Source of the DNA: an uncultured Prevotella sp.
GTDB taxonomy: Bacteria; Bacteroidota; Bacteroidia; Bacteroidales; Bacteroidaceae
DNA: 15,106 nucleotides
Direction of reading: 5' to 3'
Assembly: GCA_947072805.1 (NCBI GenBank)
Contig: CAMTJK010000048.1
Coordinates: 1 to 15,106 of the forward strand
Below the pieces are notes generated by a model that was not told the DNA's origin, searched no databases, and worked only from the letters and a program-made list of their open reading frames with translations. The position numbers were made by a program, and so were the translations under genes. Of this stretch, positions 1 to 8,083 are shown one piece after another. Numbering within the stretch: the first letter of the stretch is position 1; every line of letters starts with the position of its first letter.

Positions 1-87
1 CGACCAAATATCTTTACAAATTAACTTTCATTAAGTGCAGTTACGAGCACTCATTCGCTCTACTCTCCACGCTGGTGTGAGGCAGAG

Positions 88-303
88 TTAAGTAAGAGCT
101 GACACCGATGTAGGCATTTTGTTATCATATTTCATTGTGTATTTTTCCGTTATGGTATCAAAATACTTGTAGAAATCATCTGCCATACAAAATAATTCAG
201 TAACTTTGTCCTCGGTGATAGTAGCGATTATTGTCTGTAAATCTTTGTAATAGAATAGTATAAAGTTACTGCAATTTCCGCCAATCATCAAACTTACAGA
301 CAC
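88..303 (-). pseudogene. Truncated N-terminal remnant of an IS982-like transposase
   Basis: A 71-codon reading frame whose middle part (residues 29-62, about bases 118-219) reads ITEDKVTELFCMADDFYKYF followed by a short charged stretch ending in KYDNK. This resembles the extreme N-terminus of IS982-family transposases common in Bacteroidales, which begin with a DKVTE-IFC-ADDFCK type segment. The similarity stops near base 118, and the frame ends at base 88 after an unrelated tail. The helix-turn-helix and the DDE catalytic core that should follow are absent, and nothing in bases 1-87 restores them in another frame. The residues before position 29 look like read-through of untranslated DNA, so the true old start was probably near base 220-240. 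I read it as a dead insertion-sequence scar. The family assignment rests on recalled similarity over about 35 residues; a small unrelated hypothetical protein is the alternative. Confidence 0.5.
201..208 (+). promoter_or_regulatory. Possible -7 element upstream of the macroglobulin gene
   Basis: TAACTTTG matches the Bacteroidota sigma-ABfr -7 consensus TAnnTTTG and is the only exact plus-strand match between base 1 and the macroglobulin start. It would imply a leader of about 130 bases. No convincing TTTG -33 element lies about 19 bases upstream, and the site falls inside the transposase remnant, where it is simply the complement of coding sequence, so chance is a real possibility. Confidence 0.25.
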
Positions 304-344
304 TTACATTTCAAAGGACACACGTTGATGTAGATCGGGTGATT

Positions 345-3300
345 ATGAGAGAAAAACATTATAACGTATATATAGCATTCATCCTACTCATGCTGTCAGT
401 GCTGTTTCCGACAAAGTCACAGTCGCAGACCTTCGATAATCTGTGGAACCGCGAGAAGGAAGCCGAAAGCAAGGACCTGCCACGCACACAGATGGATGTG
501 CTTCGCCGTATAGAACAGAAAGCGTCGCAGGAAAAGGCATACGGACAGTTGCTCAAGGCACAACTCAAACGCGTTGCTGTGCTTGTGCAGGTGTCGCCCG
601 ATTCGCTGAAACCTGCCGTTGCAGAGCTTCAGAACGCCGAGAAGGCAGCAACCGATGCGGTGATTAAAGCTGTCTATGATGCCGTCCTATACAGAATATA
701 TACCGGCAATGCTGCATCGCTCGACAGTGCCAATGCGTATGCCTCACGCTATCGTGCCGCAGCCATGTCAAATCCTCAGGCTCTGTCGGCATCTTCGGCT
801 TCCGATTTCGACCCCTTTGTGGTGAAAGGCTACAACGCCTCGGTGTTTGGAGGCGACATGTTGAGCGTGGTAGGCTATGAGGTGGAAGACTTCCACACCC
901 TCTGGAAGTGGTATCGGGAGGCCGGCATGCGTTCCGCCGCCTGCATAACCGGACTGGAACTGCTGCGCAAGCACCGTCCGTCGGGCAGCCACGGACTTAA
1001 AAAGTCGGAATATATACGCTCGCTCGACTCTATCACTCACGTTTATAGCGATATAGATATAGCCTGCGAGGCAGCCATAGAACGTTATAACTTCATGACC
1101 GAGTGTCATGATGTCACCGTCGAGGACAAGATAAAATATATCCATTATGCACTCGATAAGTGGGGCAACTGGCAAGGTTCGAGCAAGTTGCGCAATGCAG
1201 AGAAGGAACTTACGTGTGCATCGTTCAGCGCACATCTTGCAGAGAAGATGTGGCTGCCGGGCGAGACGCAGACGCTGAAACTCGAACGCCTGCGCAATAT
1301 CTCGTCGCTCACGGTCAGGATATACAGTGTTGCCACCACCGCGCGCAAGCAGTGGAATGTGAGTTCCAAAACCGATTACAAGGCATTGAAGCCTCTGCTC
1401 ACGGAACTTCCTGACAGAAAGCTCACACGAACATACGTAGCCAATCCGCCCTACCTCTTTTTCGAAGATTCCGTAACCCTCGGCACACTGCCGGCAGGCG
1501 TCTATATGATGGAAGTGGAAACATCGCCGGCAACAGCCGTAGAGCGCAGCCTGTTCTATGTGAGCAACGTGTTCTGCATGGCGCAGAAGCTGCCGGGCGA
1601 CAAGTTGAGGCTTGTAGCCCTGGACGCCACCGACGGAAAGCCCCTGAATGGAGCCTCTATCCACATCTTCAGTGCCAGGGCCTCCGATGGCGCGCAGCCT
1701 CTGGCAAAGCTCACGTGCAATGATGACGGCGAGGCGTTGTATGATGTTTCAAACCGTCAGCGGTTGCAGGTGTATGCCTTTACTGATGCCGACAAGGCTT
1801 CGTTGCCGTTGTATGTATACGGAAAATTCAACTATTACGAAAACAGAAAGGTGCGGCAGTCGGTGCGAGTGTTCACGGACCGCAGCATATATAGACCCGG
1901 TCAGACGGTGAGAGTGTCGGCTCTTGTGTACGACAATGTCTCGCCCACGCAATATAATACGGTGGCGAAGGCTACGGTAAAGTTAGCTCTGCGCAACGCC
2001 GTATTCAAGACGGTAGCCGAAAGAGAACTTGTCACCGACGAATTCGGTGCATGCTCTACCGAATTTACCCTGCCTGCCGACATGCTCAGCGGCAACTTCT
2101 TCATTGTCACCGACACCGAGACGAAGACGCTTAGGGTAGAGGAGTACAAGCGACCGACGTTTGAGGTAGATTTTCCCGACATCAATACCAAATATCATAG
2201 TGGCGACACGCTTATGGTGAGGGCAAAGGCGCATACGTTTGCCGGTGTTCCGGTGCAGGGAGCAAAGGTTAAATATAAGGTGAACCGTCGTCCGTCGTTA
2301 TGGTGGCGATATGCCGCTTATGGCAATGCCATTGCACAGCGCGAGGAGACGGTGGCATCGAGGGAGACGGTGACCGATGCCGACGGAACGTTTGTCGTGG
2401 AGATACCGATGGTGCTGCCGGAGGAAATTGGCGTGATGCCCATGTTCTACAACTTCGTCGTTGAAGCAGATGTTACCGATGTCGGCGGCGAGACGCGCAA
2501 CGCCGTAATGTCGGTGCCCCTGGGCAGCAGAGCCACGGCTTTCAGTTGCGACCTGCCCGAAAAGGTGCTCGCCGACAGTTTGAAGTCTGTCACTTTCCGC
2601 CTACGCAACATGGCAGGCATGGACATTTCTACCGATGTGAACTTCTCTATAGACGGGAAGCCCATAGCCACGGCAGCCCATACAGGCATACCATTCATGC
2701 TTCCGGAACGTCTCGCATCCGGCAGACATCGTCTGCACGCCGTATGCGACAGCGATACCATCGACCGTGAATTTACAGTCTTCGGACTTGACGACACAGT
2801 GCCCGCCGTCGAGACAGACGACTGGTTCTATCTGTCTTCGTCGCAGTTTCCTGCCGACGGTACCCCGGTCACTCTGCAGGTTGGCTCATCGGCCGCCGGT
2901 ATGCACATTGTTTACAGCATAATATCGGGCAACAGAGTAGTCGAGAAAGGAAGCGTGGAGACAAGCAATTCTCTTATAAACCGTAAGTTTACATACAGCG
3001 ACGACTATGCTGACGGCATTGCCGTAACTTATGCATGGGTTAAGAACGGCACGTGCCACACACACACCGCCACCGTGAGCCGACCCTTGCCCGACAGACG
3101 CTTGCAGCTGAAGTGGCAGACCTTCCGTGACCGTCTCACGCCGGGGCAGAAAGAAGAGTGGACGCTAAGCGTGTCTACGCCCGACGGAAAGCCGGCATCG
3201 GCGCGTCTCATTGCTTCATTGTACGACAAATCGCTCGACATGATAAAGTCGAACGACTGGAATTTCTCAATAAATCCGTCGCTGAACATTCCTTATGTCT

Positions 3301-5843
3301 CGTGGAACACCACGCCAAACATGATTCTGTACATCAGCGCCACGCAGAATTTCAAATATCTACTCTACAAGGACTTTGCGCCGAGCCGCATGGACGGCAC
3401 TCTGTTCCCCATGGCAGACTTAGGCAGAAAACTCTTCTATACATTAGATTATAAGTCTCGCGGCATGCTGATGATGAAGGAAAAATCCGTTTCGTCAGCC
3501 GCGCCGGCAGCCGGAGCAGTCGCTGCCAACAAGATGGAAGACAAGGCAGAAGTTGTAGAAGAATCGTCAGATGAGGCTGCTGATGCCTCATCGTCTGCAG
3601 ACGGAGGCGTCCAGATGCGCGAGAATCTCAACGAAACCGCATTCTTCTTCCCCGAAGCACATACTGACAAGTCGGGAAATGTGACCTTGAAGTTCACTCT
3701 TCCCGAAAGTCTTACAACGTGGCGCTTCCTCGGTTTTGCACATACTGCCGACATGAAGTACGGCAGCCTCACCGCTGAAGCCGTGGCAAGCAAGGAGCTG
3801 ATGGTACAGCCCAATGTGCCGCGCTTTGTACGCCGTGGCGACAAGGTGCAGATAACCGCACGCATATTCAACACCGGCACGGCGCCCGATGCAGGAAAAG
3901 CCAGGCTCCAGCTGCTTGATCCGGAAACGGAGAAGGTAGTGTGCTCCGTTGAACAGCCGTTCAGTGTCAATGCAGGCGAGACACACGTAGTGACATTCGA
4001 GTGTCAGCCGCCTCGCGCGCGTACCTTATATATATGTCGTGTCACGGCAACGGGAAAGAGATTCAGTGACGGCGAACAGCATTATCTTCCTGTCCTGCCC
4101 GATAAGGAAACAGTCATCGTGACAGCACCTTTCAGTCAGACAGAGGCCGGAACGAAGACCATCGCGCTCAACGAACTCTTCCCCAAGAATGTGGAAAAGA
4201 GTGCGCTCACCATCGAATATACCAATAATCCGGCGTGGCTCATGCTTCAGGCGCTTCCCTCGGTGGGCACTCCCGATGGCGAAAATGCCGTATCGCTGGC
4301 GTCGGCACTTTATGCCAACGGCGTGGCTGCAGCCATAACAGCCGGAAATGCAAGGCTGAAGTCTGTCTTCGAACAGTGGAAGCGTGAAGCCTCAGATGCC
4401 GTTTCGCTCACATCGCCCCTTGCAAGAAACAGCGAACTGAAGGATATTGTGCTCGCGGAAACACCATGGGTCGTTGATTCCGACAGTGAGACAGAACAGA
4501 AACAGCGTCTTGCCGACTTCTTCGACACTAATACGATAGCTGCTCGCCTGTCAGCACTCTCATCAAAGCTCGCTTCGTTGCAGAATGCCGACGGCTCGTG
4601 GAGCTGGTGGAAAGGTATGGAGGGCAGCATGACGATGACGACGGAAGTGAGCCAGATGCTTGTACGTCTCAACGCAATGGCAGGCAAGAACCAGTCCACT
4701 GCATCCATGCTCGACCGCGCCTTCAAATATATGGGAAGGCAGCTGGTCAGCGATGTTAAAAAGATGAAGGCAGAAGAAAAACGCGGCGTCAAGCCATCCT
4801 TCCCCGGCACAACGGCACTCCGCTTCCTTTATATGAGCGTCCTCGACGGCAGGAAACAGTCGGCGGAAGTGCAGGCTGCAAGCAAATACCTTATCGGCTT
4901 GCTCAAAAAAGAAATTGGCAGTCAGAGCATTTACGACAAGGCCGTGACTGCAGTAGTCCTCGCCGGCAACGGAGAGACCGTGAAGAGCCGCGAATACGTG
5001 AAGAGCCTGAAAGAGTATACGGTGAACGACGAAACAATAGGACGCTATTACGATACCCGCCGTGCCGCCTATTCATGGTGCGACTACCGCATTCCCACGC
5101 AGGTTGCAGCCATAGAAGCCATCGCGAAGATTACCCCCGACGATGCAGCCACCATCACTGAGATGCGCCGCTGGCTACTTCAAGAGAAACGCACGCAGGC
5201 ATGGGATACCCCGATAAGCAGCGTGAATGCCGTTTACGCTTTCCTCAACGGCAATATGAGCGTGCTTGACACCAAAGAGAATGTCAAGGTGACCATTGAC
5301 GGCAGGAAACTCAACCTGCCCGGCGCCACTGCAGGCATAGGCTACGTGAAGACATCGGTAGATGAGCCGACAGGCAAGAAGCTCACGTTCACCAAGACCT
5401 CCGAAGGCACTTCGTGGGGCGCTGTATATGCCCGTTTCGTGCAGAATACTGCTGAAATAGAAACATCATCGGCAGGCATCAGCATCAAGAAAGAGATAAT
5501 ATCGTCAGAAAAGGAACTTGCCGTCGGCTCCCGGATAACCGTGCGCATAACAATAGAAGCAGCACACGACCTCGACTTCGTGCAGATAGCCGACCGCCGT
5601 GCCGCCTGCATGGAGCCGGTAAGCCAGTTGAGCGGTTACCGAAACGGTGCATATTGCTCGCCGAAAGACAATGCTACATACTATTATTTCAACCGTATGC
5701 CTAAGGGAAAACATGTGGTTGAGACACAATATTACATAGACAGAGCCGGAACTTACGCCACCGGCACTTGTATGGCAGGCTGTGCATATGCACCCGAATA
5801 TCGGGCAACGGCAAAGTCGGACACCATAATCGTGAAACAATAA
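345..5843 (+). CDS. Alpha-2-macroglobulin family protein, thioester-less, exported
   Basis: Large exported protein (1832 aa from the ATG at 345; a GTG at 339 would add two residues) of the bacterial alpha-2-macroglobulin family, which traps proteases or acts in the periplasm. Residues 1-28 form a signal peptide ending near SQSQ; there is no lipobox cysteine, unlike E. coli YfhM. The MG2-type motif TDRSIYRPGQTV is at about 511-522 and VEEYKRPTFEV at about 598. An Ala/Ser/Glu-rich low-complexity stretch (about 1045-1090) sits where a bait-like region could be. The central A2M domain starts at about 1093 (ENLNETAFFFPEA, then TTWRFLGFAHT). The helical thioester-type domain includes NADGSWSWWKG at 1414, and the C-terminal domain carries DRRAACMEP and YAPEY. 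At the expected thioester site (about 1312) the sequence reads PDGENAVSLA instead of CxEQ, so no thioester can form. It probably shares a transcript with the DUF1573 gene 7 bases downstream. The family call is firm; the substrate is unknown. Confidence 0.93.
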   Translation: MREKHYNVYIAFILLMLSVLFPTKSQSQTFDNLWNREKEAESKDLPRTQMDVLRRIEQKASQEKAYGQLLKAQLKRVAVLVQVSPDSLKPAVAELQNAEKAATDAVIKAVYDAVLYRIYTGNAASLDSANAYASRYRAAAMSNPQALSASSASDFDPFVVKGYNASVFGGDMLSVVGYEVEDFHTLWKWYREAGMRSAACITGLELLRKHRPSGSHGLKKSEYIRSLDSITHVYSDIDIACEAAIERYNFMTECHDVTVEDKIKYIHYALDKWGNWQGSSKLRNAEKELTCASFSAHLAEKMWLPGETQTLKLERLRNISSLTVRIYSVATTARKQWNVSSKTDYKALKPLLTELPDRKLTRTYVANPPYLFFEDSVTLGTLPAGVYMMEVETSPATAVERSLFYVSNVFCMAQKLPGDKLRLVALDATDGKPLNGASIHIFSARASDGAQPLAKLTCNDDGEALYDVSNRQRLQVYAFTDADKASLPLYVYGKFNYYENRKVRQSVRVFTDRSIYRPGQTVRVSALVYDNVSPTQYNTVAKATVKLALRNAVFKTVAERELVTDEFGACSTEFTLPADMLSGNFFIVTDTETKTLRVEEYKRPTFEVDFPDINTKYHSGDTLMVRAKAHTFAGVPVQGAKVKYKVNRRPSLWWRYAAYGNAIAQREETVASRETVTDADGTFVVEIPMVLPEEIGVMPMFYNFVVEADVTDVGGETRNAVMSVPLGSRATAFSCDLPEKVLADSLKSVTFRLRNMAGMDISTDVNFSIDGKPIATAAHTGIPFMLPERLASGRHRLHAVCDSDTIDREFTVFGLDDTVPAVETDDWFYLSSSQFPADGTPVTLQVGSSAAGMHIVYSIISGNRVVEKGSVETSNSLINRKFTYSDDYADGIAVTYAWVKNGTCHTHTATVSRPLPDRRLQLKWQTFRDRLTPGQKEEWTLSVSTPDGKPASARLIASLYDKSLDMIKSNDWNFSINPSLNIPYVSWNTTPNMILYISATQNFKYLLYKDFAPSRMDGTLFPMADLGRKLFYTLDYKSRGMLMMKEKSVSSAAPAAGAVAANKMEDKAEVVEESSDEAADASSSADGGVQMRENLNETAFFFPEAHTDKSGNVTLKFTLPESLTTWRFLGFAHTADMKYGSLTAEAVASKELMVQPNVPRFVRRGDKVQITARIFNTGTAPDAGKARLQLLDPETEKVVCSVEQPFSVNAGETHVVTFECQPPRARTLYICRVTATGKRFSDGEQHYLPVLPDKETVIVTAPFSQTEAGTKTIALNELFPKNVEKSALTIEYTNNPAWLMLQALPSVGTPDGENAVSLASALYANGVAAAITAGNARLKSVFEQWKREASDAVSLTSPLARNSELKDIVLAETPWVVDSDSETEQKQRLADFFDTNTIAARLSALSSKLASLQNADGSWSWWKGMEGSMTMTTEVSQMLVRLNAMAGKNQSTASMLDRAFKYMGRQLVSDVKKMKAEEKRGVKPSFPGTTALRFLYMSVLDGRKQSAEVQAASKYLIGLLKKEIGSQSIYDKAVTAVVLAGNGETVKSREYVKSLKEYTVNDETIGRYYDTRRAAYSWCDYRIPTQVAAIEAIAKITPDDAATITEMRRWLLQEKRTQAWDTPISSVNAVYAFLNGNMSVLDTKENVKVTIDGRKLNLPGATAGIGYVKTSVDEPTGKKLTFTKTSEGTSWGAVYARFVQNTAEIETSSAGISIKKEIISSEKELAVGSRITVRITIEAAHDLDFVQIADRRAACMEPVSQLSGYRNGAYCSPKDNATYYYFNRMPKGKHVVETQYYIDRAGTYATGTCMAGCAYAPEYRATAKSDTIIVKQ

Positions 5844-5850
5844 GCTATAT

Positions 5851-6918
5851 ATGAAAAAGTCAATCATACTATCCTCACTGCTAATAGTGACGTGGCTGCC
5901 CGCAACGGCACAGCGCCTCGTTGTGACGAAGCCTACAGTAAACTGCGGAACGGTGGCTTTCGACAAGCCCGTCACGGCAAAATTCGAACTGAAGAACAAG
6001 GGAAACAAAAAACTAAAAATCGTGGATGTGAAGACAAGCTGCGGCTGCACGGCTGCAGACTATCCGCGCGAAGATATACACGCCGGCGCTACGTTCGAGC
6101 TCCACCTTACCTACGACGCCAGACAGCTGGGACATTTCGACAAGAGCGTCTGCATAATAAGCAACGGCTCCAAAACGCCCGTCTATCTCAACATGAAGGG
6201 AATAGTAATGGCGGAGTTGCAGGATTACACAGGCTCTTATCCCTTTGCTTTCGGCGACCTGATGTTCGACCGCAACGCCGTGGAGTTTGACGATGTGAAT
6301 AAGGGCGAGATGCCCATGCAGGAGATTTACGTCCTCAATGCAGGCACTACGGTGTTCAATCCGACGATGATGCACCTTCCCCCGTATCTTTCGGCTACCG
6401 TTACACCCTCGAAGATATCTCCGGGACGCTCCGGACGCATTGTTCTGACGCTCAATTCAGCCAAACTGCGCGATTACGGACTTACACAAACTAGCATTTA
6501 CCTTGCACGCAATCTTGGCGAAACAATTTCTGCCGACAACGAAATCACTGTCTCGGCAGTGCTTCTGCCGGGCTTTGTCGGGCTTACAGAAAGTCAGAAG
6601 CAATACACTCCGAAGCTTGTCTTGTCTTCCGATTCACTCGATATCGATTTTGAAGGCAAGGCAAAGAAGAGCGCGGAGATATTGGTAACGAACAACGGAC
6701 GTACCGATCTGAAGATATCCTCGCTGCAGATGTTCACCGGCGGTCTCAAGGTGACGCTCGGAAAGCGTGAGCTCAAGCCGGGAGAATCCACCAAAATGAA
6801 GATTACAGCCATGCGCAACGAACTGAAGAAGCAGCGTACAAAGCCGCGTGTACTGATGATAACCAACGACCCCGACAGGTCGAAGGTGGTGATCAAAATC
6901 AACAGCAAGACGTTATAA
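5851..6918 (+). CDS. DUF1573 domain exported protein, three Ig-like domains
   Basis: A 355-residue exported protein. Residues 1-20 are a signal peptide (MKKSIILSSLLIV core, ending ATAQ). The first domain (about 22-120) is a DUF1573 module with the signature TSCGCTAADYP, in which C64-G-C66 is the family hallmark. Two further beta-rich segments, about 125-235 and 240-355, keep the same pattern: a polar beta strand, a VLNAGT or VTNNGR turn, and a late PGRSG or PGEST turn. They lack the CGC motif, so the protein appears to be three ASH/Ig-like domains in a row. DUF1573 proteins are abundant in Bacteroidota and are generally periplasmic or surface-associated, with no settled biochemical function. 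The start follows the macroglobulin stop by only 7 bases, which suggests translational coupling and perhaps a joint job in the envelope. A gap of 36 bases separates it from meaB. Confidence 0.85.
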   Translation: MKKSIILSSLLIVTWLPATAQRLVVTKPTVNCGTVAFDKPVTAKFELKNKGNKKLKIVDVKTSCGCTAADYPREDIHAGATFELHLTYDARQLGHFDKSVCIISNGSKTPVYLNMKGIVMAELQDYTGSYPFAFGDLMFDRNAVEFDDVNKGEMPMQEIYVLNAGTTVFNPTMMHLPPYLSATVTPSKISPGRSGRIVLTLNSAKLRDYGLTQTSIYLARNLGETISADNEITVSAVLLPGFVGLTESQKQYTPKLVLSSDSLDIDFEGKAKKSAEILVTNNGRTDLKISSLQMFTGGLKVTLGKRELKPGESTKMKITAMRNELKKQRTKPRVLMITNDPDRSKVVIKINSKTL

Positions 6919-6954
6919 CAGGTCAAATAAAGAACAAATTACTCATATAACAAT

Positions 6955-8055
6955 ATGGAACATCCCGAAAACAATGCCGAATATAAGGGACTTACCGTCA
7001 ATGACGGAGTAGAACAGCCCTCCATCATCAATCCCTACCTCAAGCGTTCGCGTTTCAGACGCCGCGAATTGTCGGCAGCCGAGATGGTAGAGGGAATAGT
7101 AAGAGGCGATGTCACGGTGCTAAGCCAGGCGGTAACACTCGTGGAAAGCGTCAATCCCGACCATCAGTGCAAGGCGCAGGAGGTGATAGAAAAGTGTCTT
7201 CCCTACAGCGGTAACTCTATAAGGATAGGTATAAGCGGCGTGCCCGGAGCCGGAAAGTCCACCAGCATCGACGAGTTCGGCGTACACGTGCTGAAAGAGC
7301 ATGGCGGCAAACTCGCCGTACTTGCCATAGACCCCAGTTCGGAGCGCTCCAAAGGCAGCATTCTCGGTGATAAGACCCGCATGGAGAAGCTCGCTCAGCA
7401 TCCCGATTCGTTCATACGTCCCAGCCCCTCAGCCGGTTCGCTCGGCGGTGTTGCCCGCAAGACCCGCGAGACAATAATACTGTGCGAGGCAGCCGGCTTC
7501 GACAAGATATTCGTAGAGACTGTAGGAGTGGGGCAGAGCGAGACAGCGTGCCACTCAATGGTGGACTTCTTCCTGCTGATACAGCTTGCCGGTACCGGCG
7601 ATGAACTGCAGGGCATAAAGCGAGGCATCATGGAGATAAGCGACGGCATCGTCATAAACAAGTGCGACGGAGAGAATGTGGACAAGTGTCACCTTGCCGC
7701 CACGAGTTTCCGTAACGCTCTCCACTTCTTCCCCATGCCCGAGAGCGGATGGACGCCCAAGGTGCTATGCTACAGCGGATTTTATGGCACGGGAATAAAA
7801 GAGATATGGGACATGGTATATGAGTATATCGATTTCGTGAAACATAACGGGTACTTTGAATACCGCCGTAACGAGCAGAGCAAGTACTGGATGTATGAGA
7901 GCATTAACGAGCATCTGCGCAACCATTTCTACAACAACGCAGTGATACAGTCACGTCTGAAAGACTCGGAGCGCATCGTCCTAAACGGTGAGAAGACGAG
8001 TTTTGCCGCGGCAAAAGACCTTCTCGACATGTATTTCGAGCTTATCAGTCGCTGA
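6955..8055 (+). CDS. meaB: MeaB/ArgK-type GTPase, methylmalonyl-CoA mutase chaperone
   Basis: A 366-residue cytoplasmic G3E-family GTPase. In characterised members, MeaB binds methylmalonyl-CoA mutase, gates adenosylcobalamin loading and protects the enzyme from inactivation. The Walker A P-loop GVPGAGKST is at residues 95-103. It is followed by AIDPSSERSKGSILGDKTRM, the family's switch region, then RPSPSAGSLGGVARKTRE, FVETVGVGQSE (Walker B side) and the guanine-specificity motif NKCD at 235-238. The C-terminal 60 residues are the helical dimerisation arm. Length and motif order are normal for the family. No mutase subunit gene lies in the window, so the partner must be encoded elsewhere; Bacteroidota commonly use the mutase in the succinate-propionate route. 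It sits 36 bases after the DUF1573 gene and 28 bases before ispH, with no clear promoter in either gap, so it may be read from the upstream transcript. Confidence 0.95.
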   Translation: MEHPENNAEYKGLTVNDGVEQPSIINPYLKRSRFRRRELSAAEMVEGIVRGDVTVLSQAVTLVESVNPDHQCKAQEVIEKCLPYSGNSIRIGISGVPGAGKSTSIDEFGVHVLKEHGGKLAVLAIDPSSERSKGSILGDKTRMEKLAQHPDSFIRPSPSAGSLGGVARKTRETIILCEAAGFDKIFVETVGVGQSETACHSMVDFFLLIQLAGTGDELQGIKRGIMEISDGIVINKCDGENVDKCHLAATSFRNALHFFPMPESGWTPKVLCYSGFYGTGIKEIWDMVYEYIDFVKHNGYFEYRRNEQSKYWMYESINEHLRNHFYNNAVIQSRLKDSERIVLNGEKTSFAAAKDLLDMYFELISR

Positions 8056-8083
8056 TGCAGTCACACCAACAATTTCATGACAT

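Noticed and set aside
339..341. GTG start for the macroglobulin gene
   Set aside because: It adds only two residues; the ATG six bases later gives a standard signal peptide and is the more usual codon.
768..1664. A 298-codon open frame on the minus strand opposite the macroglobulin gene
   Set aside because: It is antisense to a clear long gene, has no recognisable domains, is rich in His, Arg and Cys as expected of an out-of-frame complement, and lacks promoter or partner genes.
3449..3986. Two overlapping minus-strand frames of 173 and 132 codons
   Set aside because: They lie opposite the low-complexity and A2M domain coding region, where biased codons remove stops on the other strand. Composition is that of shadow frames.
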